Of a DNA stretch of 64,000 nt, positions 1-10,626 are shown piece after piece (within the stretch, counting starts at the first letter, position 1; each line of letters starts with the position of its first letter). The stretch comes from Actinomycetes bacterium (GTDB lineage: Bacteria > Actinomycetota > Acidimicrobiia > IMCC26256 > JANYLB01). Where the stretch lies: the NCBI GenBank assembly GCA_025363815.1, contig JANYLB010000032.1, positions 1-64,000 of the forward strand. The letters run 5' to 3'. Under the pieces are notes generated by a model. That model ran no database searches. It had not been told where the DNA came from and saw nothing but the letters and a program-made list of their open reading frames with translations. The translations under genes were made by a program, and so were the position numbers.

Positions 1-1
1 C

Positions 2-1926
<1,925 letters not shown>

Positions 1927-1938
1927 CCGGGGCCTCGC

Positions 1939-1944
1939 TAGCCT
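1939..1944 (+). promoter_or_regulatory. -10 element TAGCCT, leaderless start of ChbG-like gene
   Basis: TAGCCT lies 7 nt before the GTG at 1952, the spacing expected if transcription starts at the start codon itself. No Shine-Dalgarno sequence is present. This decides for GTG 1952 over ATG 1973. Confidence 0.5.
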
Positions 1945-1951
1945 TCACCAC

Positions 1952-2815
1952 GTGGCCGACACCCCGACACCGATGCTCGGACCGACGCTGGCCGAACGAC
2001 TCGGATACCCACCCGACGCCAAGCTCCTCATTATCAACTGTGATGATCTCGGGTCGTCGCGGTCGGCCAACGTCGCGGCGTATGACGCGCTGCGGCAAGG
2101 GCTCGCGACCAGCGCGTCCCTCATGGTTCCTTGCCCTTGGGCGCGCGACGCGGCAGCGCAGTACCGCGGCGACGACGTCGGGGTGCATCTCACACTCAAC
2201 TCCGAATGGGAGCGGTACCGCTGGGGCCCGGTCACGCACTCGCCGAGCCTCCTCGACGGTGACGGCGGCTTCCCCCGCACGGTGCCCGACACCTGGGATC
2301 ACGCCGATCTCGAAGAGGTTCGGCGGGAGTGCCGGGCTCAGGTCGAACGCGCGATCCTCTGGGGCTTCGACGTCAGCCACCTCGACAGCCACATGGGCAC
2401 ACTCCAGCTGCGGGCCGACTTCTTCGACGTCTATCTCGAGCTCGCAATCGACTTTGGCTTGCCCCTGCGCATGGCCGGAGCAAGCGGCGAGCGGCGAGTC
2501 GGCTTCCCCTACCGACAACTCGCGGCAGCCGAGGGCGTGGTGTTCTCAGACCACCTTGTCCACACGACCGGTGTCGGCTCCCGGCGCGACGTCGAGCGCG
2601 CGCTGTTCGATCTGCGCCCCGGCGTCACCGAGATCTACTTCCATCCCGCGGTCGACACCGACGAACTGCGCGCGTCGCATCCCGACTGGGCCGGTAGGGT
2701 CGAGGATCACGCGATGCTCTGCCACGACCCGTCGTTCGCCGATCTCGCCGACCGCACCGGCGCGACTCTGATCGGGTTCAGAGAGCTCCGAGACCTGCAA
2801 CGCGCCGGCGCATGA
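1952..2815 (+). CDS. ChbG/YdjC-family carbohydrate deacetylase
   Basis: 287-residue member of the ChbG/HpnK (YdjC) family, TIM-barrel-like metal-dependent deacetylases that remove acetyl groups from N-acetylated sugars. Visible motifs are LLIINCDDLG with the metal-binding Asp pair, DVGVHLTLNSEW, and the metal-binding HLDSHMGT; a further His lies in EIYFHPAVD. No signal peptide, so cytosolic. The start GTG 1952 fits a leaderless promoter; an in-frame ATG at 1973 is the alternative. The stop overlaps the next gene by ATGA, indicating translational coupling with a GNAT protein. The natural sugar substrate is unknown. Confidence 0.88.
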   Translation: MADTPTPMLGPTLAERLGYPPDAKLLIINCDDLGSSRSANVAAYDALRQGLATSASLMVPCPWARDAAAQYRGDDVGVHLTLNSEWERYRWGPVTHSPSLLDGDGGFPRTVPDTWDHADLEEVRRECRAQVERAILWGFDVSHLDSHMGTLQLRADFFDVYLELAIDFGLPLRMAGASGERRVGFPYRQLAAAEGVVFSDHLVHTTGVGSRRDVERALFDLRPGVTEIYFHPAVDTDELRASHPDWAGRVEDHAMLCHDPSFADLADRTGATLIGFRELRDLQRAGA

Positions 2816-3624
2816 CCACGAGCGTTGAGGGTCTCCACGACCTCCTTGGTCGCGCGCTCCCAAACGAGGGTCTGACGCTCGACGACGTCACGACCTGTTG
2901 CTTCGAACCCGAGTCCGAGCTGCTCGGCGACGACAACGCCGCGGTGGTGGTGAAGTTCCACGACTGGGGCGGATACGCGGCGGCGTGGATCGTTGTCGTA
3001 GCGGTCGCGCCGGAGCGCCGTCGACGCGGACTCGGGCGCGAGCTCGTCGAAGCCGCCGTCGCGTGGGCCGGCATGCGTGGCGCGCAAGAGGTGCACCTGG
3101 GCGCGGCCATCCCCCGCTACCTGTGGCCGGGTGTCGACTTCGGGTTCACGCCCGCGCTCTGCCTCTTCGAGGCCGCCGGCTTCGAGCCCGACGGTTTCGC
3201 ATACGACATGGCCATTCCCACGAACTTTCGTGCCGACCTGCCTCAGGGCGTAGTAGTCGAGCGCGAGCTCGGCCGCGGTGCAGTCGACCTCGCGCGCCGT
3301 GCCTATCCGAGCTGGGAAGACGAGGTGACGAGAGGGATCGAGCGGGGCACCGTGTTCGCGGCCCGATCCGATGACGGCTCCACGATCGGTTTCGGCGCGC
3401 ACTCGGTGAACCGCCACGGGCTCATCGGGCCGATGGCCACCGACCCAGAACGCCAGTCCGGCGGCGTCGGGAACGCGTTGCTGGGCCAGCTGTGCGCCGA
3501 CATCGAGCACCGTGATGGCACGAGCCTCGCCCAGATCTCGTGGATCGGACCTGCCCGTTTCTACGCCAAGGCCGGCGCCGCCGTCAGCCGCGTCTATCTC
3601 AACGCCAAGCGCCGCCCCGCCTGA
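2812..3624 (+). CDS. Tandem GNAT-domain acetyltransferase
   Basis: 270 residues with two GNAT-like halves. The N-terminal half has the acetyl-CoA loop VAPERRRRGLGREL; the C-terminal half has a weaker version, MATDPERQSGGVGNALL, ending in FYAKAGAAVSRVY. Two-domain GNATs of this size include mycothiol synthase relatives, but nothing here identifies the acceptor. The start codon overlaps the stop of the deacetylase gene (ATGA). The 3' end, including the stop codon, lies in a 15-bp tandem duplication. Confidence 0.8.
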   Translation: MTTSVEGLHDLLGRALPNEGLTLDDVTTCCFEPESELLGDDNAAVVVKFHDWGGYAAAWIVVVAVAPERRRRGLGRELVEAAVAWAGMRGAQEVHLGAAIPRYLWPGVDFGFTPALCLFEAAGFEPDGFAYDMAIPTNFRADLPQGVVVERELGRGAVDLARRAYPSWEDEVTRGIERGTVFAARSDDGSTIGFGAHSVNRHGLIGPMATDPERQSGGVGNALLGQLCADIEHRDGTSLAQISWIGPARFYAKAGAAVSRVYLNAKRRPA

Positions 3625-3656
3625 CCCGAGACCGCCTGACCCGAGACCGCCTGAGA
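3617..3656. repeat. 15-bp tandem repeat at the 3' end of the GNAT gene
   Basis: Unit CCGCCTGACCCGAGA occurs at 3617-3631 and 3632-3646, with a partial third copy at 3647-3656. The TGA stop of the GNAT gene lies in the first copy. This looks like a recent slippage duplication in a convergent intergenic space. Confidence 0.8.
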
Positions 3657-3690
3657 CGCTGTCGGGGAAAGGTTCGGCGAACGATCCGAG

Positions 3691-4014
3691 TCAGTCGGTG
3701 AGGGCTTGGATCCGGCGGAGTCGTTCGGCGAACTCGGAGGTCCTGGTTGCGGGAAGAATCCGGAACAGAACCCCGCTGTCGCCGGCGGTCTTGAGCCGAC
3801 CCTGCATGTAGGCGACATTCACATCGAGGGTGCCGTCGATCATCTCTCGCGCGTCGTCGTAGACAGTTGTGAGCACGAGGTCGGGTTCGTCGGCCACGCC
3901 GAGCCGCACGTCACCGTCGGGGCCACCCGTCACGATCACCTGCACACGCTCGGCCATATCACCGAGAATCGGCTCGACCTGCTCGATCCACGCGGTGGTG
4001 AGAAAGACCGCCAC
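3691..4014 (-). CDS. SCP2 sterol-carrier-like lipid-binding protein
   Basis: 107-residue stand-alone SCP2-like domain. The ending VAYMQGRLKTAGDSGVLFRIL matches the conserved core of the SCP-2 family, which forms a hydrophobic pocket for acyl chains or sterol-like ligands. It begins 3 nt after the stop of mca on the same strand, so the two are almost certainly co-transcribed. The ligand is unknown; in actinobacteria many short SCP2 proteins lie beside lipid-metabolic genes. Confidence 0.8.
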   Translation of the reverse strand: MAVFLTTAWIEQVEPILGDMAERVQVIVTGGPDGDVRLGVADEPDLVLTTVYDDAREMIDGTLDVNVAYMQGRLKTAGDSGVLFRILPATRTSEFAERLRRIQALTD

Positions 4015-4017
4015 GGC

Positions 4018-4911
4018 TCAGCGGGCCACATCGGCCGGGTCACGCAATCCGGCGAACAGGTCGTGCTCGATCTCGCCTTTGGTGACGCCGGTGTCGATAA
4101 GTGATCGCACGAGTACATACTCCTCCCACGGCCACACGTCGCGGAGCACATCGTCAGGCAGCTTCATCCAGAACCCGTCGGGCGCGACCTGCGTGGCGTG
4201 CGCGAGCAGCGCGGCCCGACGTTGCGCCATGTAGCCGCTCACATCGATCAACGTCGTATGTCGGTCTTCGCGCATCGGGCCATCTTCGCGTTCCAACCAC
4301 CGCGCGAATGGGCTCTCGAGATCGCGATCAAGATGCGCCTGGTGCAGCGCGACGATCCGACCCCGCGACCAGCCAACTTCGTAGAGCTTCGACGGTTGCC
4401 ACGGCGCGCCGGCATCGGGAAAGGCATCGGGATCGCCCGCGGCGTCGAACGCAGGCGCGGTGATCTCGAACACCCTGATGTGGTCGGGGTGAGGGTAGAA
4501 CTCACGATCCTCGGCGTAGGTGATGATCACCTGCGGGCGTTCGCGGCGGATGATCTTCACCAGCCGCTCGACGGCTTCGTCGAGGGGTGCATTGGCAAAG
4601 TTGTCGGGGCGGGCGTTCGTCTCGGTGTCGGGCATGCCGGAGTCGTGGTACCCGAGCAGCTCGAGGAGGTCATAACCGATCGCGTCAACGCTGTTCTGCA
4701 GCTCTTGCATTCGCACCGCGTAGAGGTTGGACCGCACCTCCTCGGTGTCGACAGCGGGGTTCAGCACCTCGCCGGCCTCGCCTCCGGTGCAACACACCAA
4801 CACCGTGTGAACACCCTCCTCGTGGTAGCGAGCGACCGTTCCTGCGCCCTTCGACGCTTCGTCGTCGGGATGGGCGTGGACGGTCAAGAGCGAGAGCGGG
4901 GCGGAAGTCAT
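4018..4911 (-). CDS. mca: Mycothiol S-conjugate amidase Mca
   Basis: 297 residues, the usual length for Mca, a zinc-dependent amidase of the GlcNAc-PI deacetylase fold that splits mycothiol S-conjugates into a mercapturic acid and GlcN-Ins for export of toxins. The zinc motif AHPDDE is at residues 13-18 and a second metal His is in YPHPDHIRVFE. The long helical C-terminus with WPWEEYVLV is Mca-like rather than MshB-like. The start at 4911 is chosen because it puts the N-terminus directly before the first strand. Together with mscR it shows that the cell uses mycothiol. Confidence 0.9.
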   Translation of the reverse strand: MTSAPLSLLTVHAHPDDEASKGAGTVARYHEEGVHTVLVCCTGGEAGEVLNPAVDTEEVRSNLYAVRMQELQNSVDAIGYDLLELLGYHDSGMPDTETNARPDNFANAPLDEAVERLVKIIRRERPQVIITYAEDREFYPHPDHIRVFEITAPAFDAAGDPDAFPDAGAPWQPSKLYEVGWSRGRIVALHQAHLDRDLESPFARWLEREDGPMREDRHTTLIDVSGYMAQRRAALLAHATQVAPDGFWMKLPDDVLRDVWPWEEYVLVRSLIDTGVTKGEIEHDLFAGLRDPADVAR

Positions 4912-4924
4912 GACGATGCCAACG

Positions 4925-6037
4925 CTACCCGGCCCCCGGCCCTTCCTCGATCTGATCGGCGGCCTGATCAACCGAGATGTCCACGGCCGCCAGCGCCCAG
5001 ACCTCGACCCGTCCGATGTCGCGGATGCGCCGGGGCCGCAGCCGCTTCCAGGCGAAGGCCGGATCATCGACCAGGGCCGCATGCACGGCGTCGGCGGCGA
5101 TAACGCTTCCCGGCTTGGCGATCTCCACCAAGCGGCTGGCGAGGTTGACGACCGGACCGAAGTAGTCACCCTCGCGGGTGACGGTGGATCCGTAGGCCAG
5201 TCCGGCCCGCGCCGGCGGGAGGAGCACGTCATCGAGCGACCGGTCGGTGAGCCGACGCGCGATGCGAGCCGCGGCAGCGACGTCGCCCGACACGAACATC
5301 ACCTCATCACCGATGGTCTTGACGATCCGCCCGCCTTCTTCGGCGACCGTGTCGAACGCGAGCTGTTCGAACCGACGGACCAGCGCACTGAGCTCATGCG
5401 GATCCAGCTGCTGGCTGATTGCGGTGTATCCGACTAAATCGACGAAGCCGATCGTGAGAACTCGGGCGCCGGGTGCATTGGGATCTTCGTTGGCGAGCTT
5501 GCGCCACAGCGAGTCGCGCGCCTGTATCCGCAACGTGTAGTCGAACAGCTTCGTCAGCGATGGCCAATTGAACTCGTCGATGAACGTCAACGCGATCCGC
5601 TCGTCGGAGAGACCGGAGTCGCGGGCCGACCGGATCATCTCGGCAAGCTGATCGGTCAAAGCTGCCGCGACCTTCGCCAGCGCGGCGCTGAACACCCGCA
5701 CCTGCTCGACGAGCGCGTCGACTGGATCATCCCCGAGCCGAACGATCGTCGTCACCCTGCGCTGCTCGAGCACAGTGAGCGCCTCGACGTCGGCGTCGGT
5801 GAAGACGGGAGCATCCTCGGGCACATCGGGAAACCCGAGGGCGCGCCACAGCCGCCGTGAGATGTCGGGATCCACCCCCGCCCTGCCGGCAACAGTGGCC
5901 CGGTCGTACTGCGGCAATCCCGGGCGGAGGGTCTTGTCGAGGAGTAGCAGCGTCAACCAACCCTCTTCCGCGGCCCGGGCAATCTCTCCGTCGGACGCTC
6001 CGAGCCGGCTCAGGGTTCGGAGCAGTTTTTTGTCCAT
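4925..6037 (-). CDS. Class III adenylate cyclase with N-terminal regulatory domain
   Basis: 370 residues. Residues 1 to about 180 resemble the helical regulatory domain of the mycobacterial cyclase Rv1264 (VFTDADVEAL segment near residue 80). The catalytic domain follows, with metal Asp200 in GFVDLVGYTAI, substrate-selecting Lys240, second metal Asp244 in KTIGDEVMF, and the Asn298/Arg302 pair in VVNLASRL, so all canonical residues for cAMP formation are present. No membrane segment. ATG 6037 is chosen because longer versions would run into the upstream acyl-CoA dehydrogenase gene, which ends at 6054. The Rv1264 family is pH-regulated; whether this one is cannot be seen. Confidence 0.88.
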   Translation of the reverse strand: MDKKLLRTLSRLGASDGEIARAAEEGWLTLLLLDKTLRPGLPQYDRATVAGRAGVDPDISRRLWRALGFPDVPEDAPVFTDADVEALTVLEQRRVTTIVRLGDDPVDALVEQVRVFSAALAKVAAALTDQLAEMIRSARDSGLSDERIALTFIDEFNWPSLTKLFDYTLRIQARDSLWRKLANEDPNAPGARVLTIGFVDLVGYTAISQQLDPHELSALVRRFEQLAFDTVAEEGGRIVKTIGDEVMFVSGDVAAAARIARRLTDRSLDDVLLPPARAGLAYGSTVTREGDYFGPVVNLASRLVEIAKPGSVIAADAVHAALVDDPAFAWKRLRPRRIRDIGRVEVWALAAVDISVDQAADQIEEGPGAG

Positions 6038-6053
6038 ATCGGTGACGAGGCGC

Positions 6054-7334
6054 CTACGCGCTCCTCGGCACGTCTTTCCACGCCAGCTCGCGCGACGCGT
6101 CGGGCTCCTTCGGGAGTCCCAGGACCCGCTCACCGAGGATGTTGCGCATGATCTCGGACGTGCCCCCTTCAATGGTGTTCGCCTGGGCGCGAAGGAATCC
6201 CTGCACGATCGACGACTCGCCAGTGCCGGGCCTGAGCTGTCGCGACGCCCGCACCTGATCGGCCAAGCCGGGGCCGTCCCAAGCGATCCCGTTTACGCCT
6301 TCCAGGTCGATGGCGAGATTCTGGAGCCGCCGGTTGAACTCCGCCTGCTGAAGCTTGGTGATGGAACCCTCGGGGCCGGCTTCGCCGCCGCTCTTGCGCT
6401 TGTCGGCCGCCCGCTGGTTGTTCACCTTGATCAGCCGACTCTCTATGTAGGCCTGCGCCAACTGCTGACGCACGAGCGGGTCCTTCGTACCCCGGTGGCG
6501 GTCCAGCAGCCTCGCCACCGGACTCCCTCCTACCGCGTCGCCGCCGATGGAACCAGCGCCCGACAGCGAAACCCGCTCGTTCATGAGAGTGGTGATCGCA
6601 ACCTTCCAGCCGTCACCCTCCCGTCCGAGCATCCAGTCGTCACGCACATGTGCGTCGTTGAAGAACACCTCGTTGAACTCGGCATCACCGGTGATCTGCA
6701 CGAGGGGCCGCACGTCTACCTCGGGCTGGTCCATGTCGACGACGAAGTACGACAAACCCGCGTGCTTCGGGACGGCAGGGTCGGTACGGCACAGCAACAT
6801 CCCCCACTTGGAGATGTGGGCGAGCGTCGTCCAGACCTTCTGACCGTTGACGATCCACTCGTCGCCGTCGCGAACCGCCTTGGTCGCGAGCCCGGCGACA
6901 TCGGATCCGGCAACTGGCTCGCTGAAGAGCTGACACCAGATCTCCTGATTGCAGGCCAGCGGCTTGAGCAACCGGTGCTTCATCTCCTCGGTTCCCCATG
7001 CCATCACCGTGGGGCCGCCCATGCCGATGCCAATGATATTGAACGGACGCGGAACCTTGTAGTGGCTGAGCACGTCGTTCACATGCTTGGCCTGGCCCGG
7101 TAGGAGCGACAACCCGGCGCCGTACTCCGACGGCCACGTCGGCGTCGCGTAACCGGCCTCACCAAAGCGCACACACCACTCGGAGTACTCCAACCCGGCG
7201 CGCGCCACGTCGAACGCGTCTTCGTCGTCGGCGTCGACGGCCTCCATCCACCCGACCGGGAGCTGCTCGGCCAACCACCCGAGCGTCTGGTCGCGCAGGT
7301 CTTCGGGGCTCAGCTCTCGAACATCGACGGCCAT
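6054..7334 (-). CDS. Acyl-CoA dehydrogenase
   Basis: 426-residue flavoprotein of the acyl-CoA dehydrogenase superfamily, oxidising acyl-CoA to enoyl-CoA. Visible are the FAD/substrate loop LFSEPVAGSDVAGLATKAVRDGDEWIV, the WTTLAHISKWGMLL strand and the C-terminal ANTIEGGTSEIMRNILGERVLGLP. The ATG at 7334 has a good GGAGG ribosome site 9 nt upstream. It is followed after 16 bp by the adenylate cyclase gene, which is probably co-transcribed. Chain-length preference cannot be deduced. Confidence 0.9.
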   Translation of the reverse strand: MAVDVRELSPEDLRDQTLGWLAEQLPVGWMEAVDADDEDAFDVARAGLEYSEWCVRFGEAGYATPTWPSEYGAGLSLLPGQAKHVNDVLSHYKVPRPFNIIGIGMGGPTVMAWGTEEMKHRLLKPLACNQEIWCQLFSEPVAGSDVAGLATKAVRDGDEWIVNGQKVWTTLAHISKWGMLLCRTDPAVPKHAGLSYFVVDMDQPEVDVRPLVQITGDAEFNEVFFNDAHVRDDWMLGREGDGWKVAITTLMNERVSLSGAGSIGGDAVGGSPVARLLDRHRGTKDPLVRQQLAQAYIESRLIKVNNQRAADKRKSGGEAGPEGSITKLQQAEFNRRLQNLAIDLEGVNGIAWDGPGLADQVRASRQLRPGTGESSIVQGFLRAQANTIEGGTSEIMRNILGERVLGLPKEPDASRELAWKDVPRSA

Positions 7335-7504
7335 GCGGGCATACCTCCATGCAAGCGACAGCCGGCGTGGTCCGAACCGGCCGGCACAAGGGAACCGCCG
7401 GGAGCGTACCCGACCTCCCTGCCCACCCGCCGCGCCAACCATGCCGCTACCGACCCGCTGATATCCCTCAAGCACCCCCACGTCGGACGCCGATACAAGC
7501 CGGC

Positions 7505-8071
7505 ATGAGAAACGTCTTGGCCCTGGTGGTCGCGTGCACACTCGTTGTCACGGCCGCCGCCGCGTGCCAACCGTCGTCGACGTACTCCGGCTCCGGCGCG
7601 CAGATGACATCCACCGAACAAGCCATCAGCCAGGACCTGCTGACCCGTCTCAACCAAGAGCGCGCCGGCCGTGGGCTCCCCCCGCTCGCCTACGACGCCG
7701 GGCTCACCGCGCGCAGCTTCGACTGGAGCCGGACGATGCCGAGCCTCGCCGTTCCCGCAACCCACCTGCACCACAGCGAACTCGCTCCGTTGCTGGGCCG
7801 CTTCAGCGCCGCGGCCGAGAACATCGCGTGGACCAACGGCGGAACGTCAGGTCTCATCAGCTTCAGCTGGATGAACTCCGACCTGCACCGCTTGAACATG
7901 CTCGCCCCGAACGTCGACGTCGTCGGAATCGCGGTCTACTGCGCCGGCCACCAGATGTGGGTCACCGAGACATTCGGTCGCAGCCCTAGCGCCGGTGGCG
8001 ATCCGGGCTTCGGCGGGGTCCCACCGCTCTCGCCGATCATCGATCCGGGAACCGACGGCCCGAGCTGTTGA
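7505..8071 (+). CDS. Secreted CAP/SCP-domain lipoprotein
   Basis: 188 residues. An N-terminal signal sequence ends in TAAAAC, a plausible lipobox with Cys21 as the lipidated residue. The rest is a CAP (SCP/PR1, YkwD-like) domain starting at DLLTRLNQERAGRGLPPLAYDAGL, with ENIAW and the His of THLHH typical of the fold. Bacterial CAP proteins sit at the cell surface; their function is poorly known. A Gly/Pro-rich tail of about 30 residues ends in Cys. Divergent from the acyl-CoA dehydrogenase gene, convergent with the P-type ATPase. Confidence 0.82.
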   Translation: MRNVLALVVACTLVVTAAAACQPSSTYSGSGAQMTSTEQAISQDLLTRLNQERAGRGLPPLAYDAGLTARSFDWSRTMPSLAVPATHLHHSELAPLLGRFSAAAENIAWTNGGTSGLISFSWMNSDLHRLNMLAPNVDVVGIAVYCAGHQMWVTETFGRSPSAGGDPGFGGVPPLSPIIDPGTDGPSC

Positions 8072-8176
8072 GCCGGAGTCTGAACTTCAGGTAGACGCCC
8101 GAGCTCCAATGGCGCCACAGCTACTTCGTCGCCCTTGGCCTGATGGGAGTACCCCCAGTCGGGTTGGTCTCGTAGT

Positions 8177-10591
8177 TCAAGAAACGGCACTGGATCTGAG
8201 CAAGTCGGGATCACCGGGTTGGCGGAGCCGATTCCGCATGATCCGGTAGAACGCCTCGAGCGCAACCACCGCGGCGCCGGCCACGATCATCCCCTCGACC
8301 AGCACGCCGGTGGGAGGGATCAGGAACGCGTAAAAGCTCCGAACGGGCGGGATCGCCAGCGCACCGACGAAGGCGACGACCATCGCGCCGACGAGCAGCG
8401 CGCGGCCGCGGGTGAACGGGCGAGCCAGGATCACCAACACCCAGAGTCCAACCGCAAAGAGCACGATCGTTGCAGTGGTTCTCGCCTGGCGGGGGCTGAC
8501 CTCCTGCGCGCGCGCCAGCGCATACGCCACGAACACACCGACAGCGGCGATCGAGCCGGCAGGAATCGCCAGGCGTAGCACCCGAGTGACGAACCCGGGA
8601 ACGTACCGACGCGTGTTCGGTGCCAACGCCAGGAAGAACGCGGGTATCCCGATCGTCAGGCTGCTCACGACCGTCAGATGTCGGGGAAGGAATGGATACG
8701 GCCATCCGGCGATGGACACTGCCAGGGCGAGCACTGTGGCGTAGGTGGTCTTGGTGAGAAAAAGGTTCGCGACCCGCTCAATGTTGGCCGTGACCCGGCG
8801 ACCCTCGGCCACTACTCCGGGAAGCGTCGCGAATCTGCCGTCGAGGAGCACCAGCTGGGCGACCGCACGCGTCGCCGCCGCGCCCGAACCCATCGCGACG
8901 CCGATGTCGGCATCCTTCAGCGCCAAGGCGTCGTTCACGCCGTCTCCGGTCATGGCGACCACATGCCCTCGTGACTGCAGCGCCGCGACCATCTCGCGCT
9001 TCTGGTGGGGAGTCACCCTTCCGAACACGGAGTGGGTCTCAAGGATGTCGGCAAGCGCCTCGAGGTCGTCGGGAAGATCGCGCCCGTCGACCGGCTCCCC
9101 GGCTTCGGGAAGACCCACTCGGCGGGCCACGGCCGCCACCGTGCGCGGGTTGTCACCGGAGATGACCCGGAGGCGCACGCCCTGGTCATGGAAGTACGCC
9201 AGAGTCTCGGCCGCGTCGGGGCGTACCTGCTCCTCGAGGAGCACCAACGCGACCGGCGCAAGATCGGGCGGCAGCTCCTCACCACTGACACCGCCCTCGC
9301 CATGGGCGAGCAGCAACACGCGGTGTCCTCCGGCGGCCAACTCGTCGGCGCGGACCCGCGCCGGCGCGGACGCGTCGAGCCAGATCATCTCCGGCGCGCC
9401 GATCACCCAGCTTCCGTGATCCTTGAACGCGGTCGCGCTCCACTTGCGCGCCGATGAGAACGGAACCATCGCGCTACGGACCCACCCATCGGCCGGGGCC
9501 GGAAAGGCGGCTGTGATCGCGGCGAGAGTGGCGTTGGCGTTGTCGTCATCACCGAGCGCACCGAGCGCGGCCGAAACGGTCGCGTCGTCTGCGTCGTCGA
9601 TCAGCTCGATGGCGTCGAACACCACGCTACCTTCGGTCAGCGTTCCGGTCTTGTCGAGGCACACCACGTCGACACGGGCCAACCCTTCGACCGCGGGGAG
9701 CTCCTGCACGAGAACCTGCCGGCGAGCAAGGGTCACCGCGGCGACCCCGAACGCGAGGCTCGTGAGGAGCACGAGCCCTTCCGGGACCATGCCCACCACA
9801 CCGGCGACGGCGGCGGTGAGTGCTTCGGAGAGACTGGCGTTGGTCGACTGCAGCTGGCTCCAGAACAACAGCGGGCCGACAACCAGGATCGCCCAAGTCA
9901 CGTAGACCAAGATCTGGTTGATCCCGTCGACGAGCTCCGAGCGGGTGAGCGAGAAACGCCGGGCCTCGTGCGCGAGCCGGTGGGCGTAAGAATCTTTGCC
10001 GACCCGGGTGGCTTGGAACCGACCCGAGCCTGCGACCACGAAGCTGCCCGATAGCACCTCGACGCCGACGGCCTTGTTCACCGGTTCCGACTCGCCGGTG
10101 AGGAGCGACTCGTCGATCTCGAGTCCATCACCGCTGCGCACGAGCCCGTCAGCCGCGACCTGATCACCGGTTCGCAGCTCGACGAGATCATCGAGCACGA
10201 CTTCCTCGACCGCGATCTCGCGGGTCGCTCCCGACCGGACGACCCGAGCGATCGGCGCGTTCAGCACCGCGAGACGGTCGAGAGTCCGCTTGGCGCGGAT
10301 CTCCTGCACGATTCCGATCAGAGCGTTGGCGACGAGCACGATTCCGAACAGCCCGTCGGCCGGTTGGCCGAACACCAGGATCAGCGCCAACATCGAACCG
10401 AGAATTGCGTTGAACCGAGTGAAGAGATTGGCCCGGACGATGTCTCGTAACGTTCGGCTGGTCCGCTCGCCTGAGGCGTTTACCTGGCCCCGAGCCACCC
10501 GATCGCGCACCCCGACGTCGTCGAGACCAGCAGTAGGAGTAACGAACTCCGACGTCGGAGCGGGCTCGTCTGCGCGCGACGACACGACCAC
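8177..10591 (-). CDS. P-type cation-transporting ATPase, CtpE-like
   Basis: 804-residue HAD-type P-type ATPase. It shows LLTGESEPVNK in the actuator domain, the phosphorylation motif DKTGTLTEG, and the hinge MTGDGVNDALALKDADIGVAMGSG. The C-terminal membrane part contains FLPRHLTVVSSLTIGIPAFFLALAPN, which resembles mycobacterial CtpE, a calcium exporter-type pump of about 800 residues. There is no N-terminal heavy-metal (CXXC) domain and no CPC motif, arguing against copper or zinc. The GTG start fits a leaderless promoter. Ca2+ specificity is inference from similarity to CtpE. Confidence 0.85.
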   Translation of the reverse strand: MVVSSRADEPAPTSEFVTPTAGLDDVGVRDRVARGQVNASGERTSRTLRDIVRANLFTRFNAILGSMLALILVFGQPADGLFGIVLVANALIGIVQEIRAKRTLDRLAVLNAPIARVVRSGATREIAVEEVVLDDLVELRTGDQVAADGLVRSGDGLEIDESLLTGESEPVNKAVGVEVLSGSFVVAGSGRFQATRVGKDSYAHRLAHEARRFSLTRSELVDGINQILVYVTWAILVVGPLLFWSQLQSTNASLSEALTAAVAGVVGMVPEGLVLLTSLAFGVAAVTLARRQVLVQELPAVEGLARVDVVCLDKTGTLTEGSVVFDAIELIDDADDATVSAALGALGDDDNANATLAAITAAFPAPADGWVRSAMVPFSSARKWSATAFKDHGSWVIGAPEMIWLDASAPARVRADELAAGGHRVLLLAHGEGGVSGEELPPDLAPVALVLLEEQVRPDAAETLAYFHDQGVRLRVISGDNPRTVAAVARRVGLPEAGEPVDGRDLPDDLEALADILETHSVFGRVTPHQKREMVAALQSRGHVVAMTGDGVNDALALKDADIGVAMGSGAAATRAVAQLVLLDGRFATLPGVVAEGRRVTANIERVANLFLTKTTYATVLALAVSIAGWPYPFLPRHLTVVSSLTIGIPAFFLALAPNTRRYVPGFVTRVLRLAIPAGSIAAVGVFVAYALARAQEVSPRQARTTATIVLFAVGLWVLVILARPFTRGRALLVGAMVVAFVGALAIPPVRSFYAFLIPPTGVLVEGMIVAGAAVVALEAFYRIMRNRLRQPGDPDLLRSSAVS

Positions 10592-10599
10592 GGGACGAA

Positions 10600-10605
10600 A
10601 CCGTA
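10600..10605 (-). promoter_or_regulatory. -10 element TACGGT of the P-type ATPase gene
   Basis: TACGGT read on the minus strand, 8 nt before the GTG at 10591; no Shine-Dalgarno sequence. Back to back with the plus-strand TACTGT at 10614-10619. Confidence 0.45.
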
Positions 10606-10613
10606 GTCGGCGC

Positions 10614-10619
10614 TACTGT
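10614..10619 (+). promoter_or_regulatory. -10 element TACTGT of the GNAT/acyl-CoA synthetase gene
   Basis: TACTGT lies 7 nt before ATG 10627 with no Shine-Dalgarno sequence, consistent with a leaderless transcript. Confidence 0.45.
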
Positions 10620-10626
10620 CAGCTCC

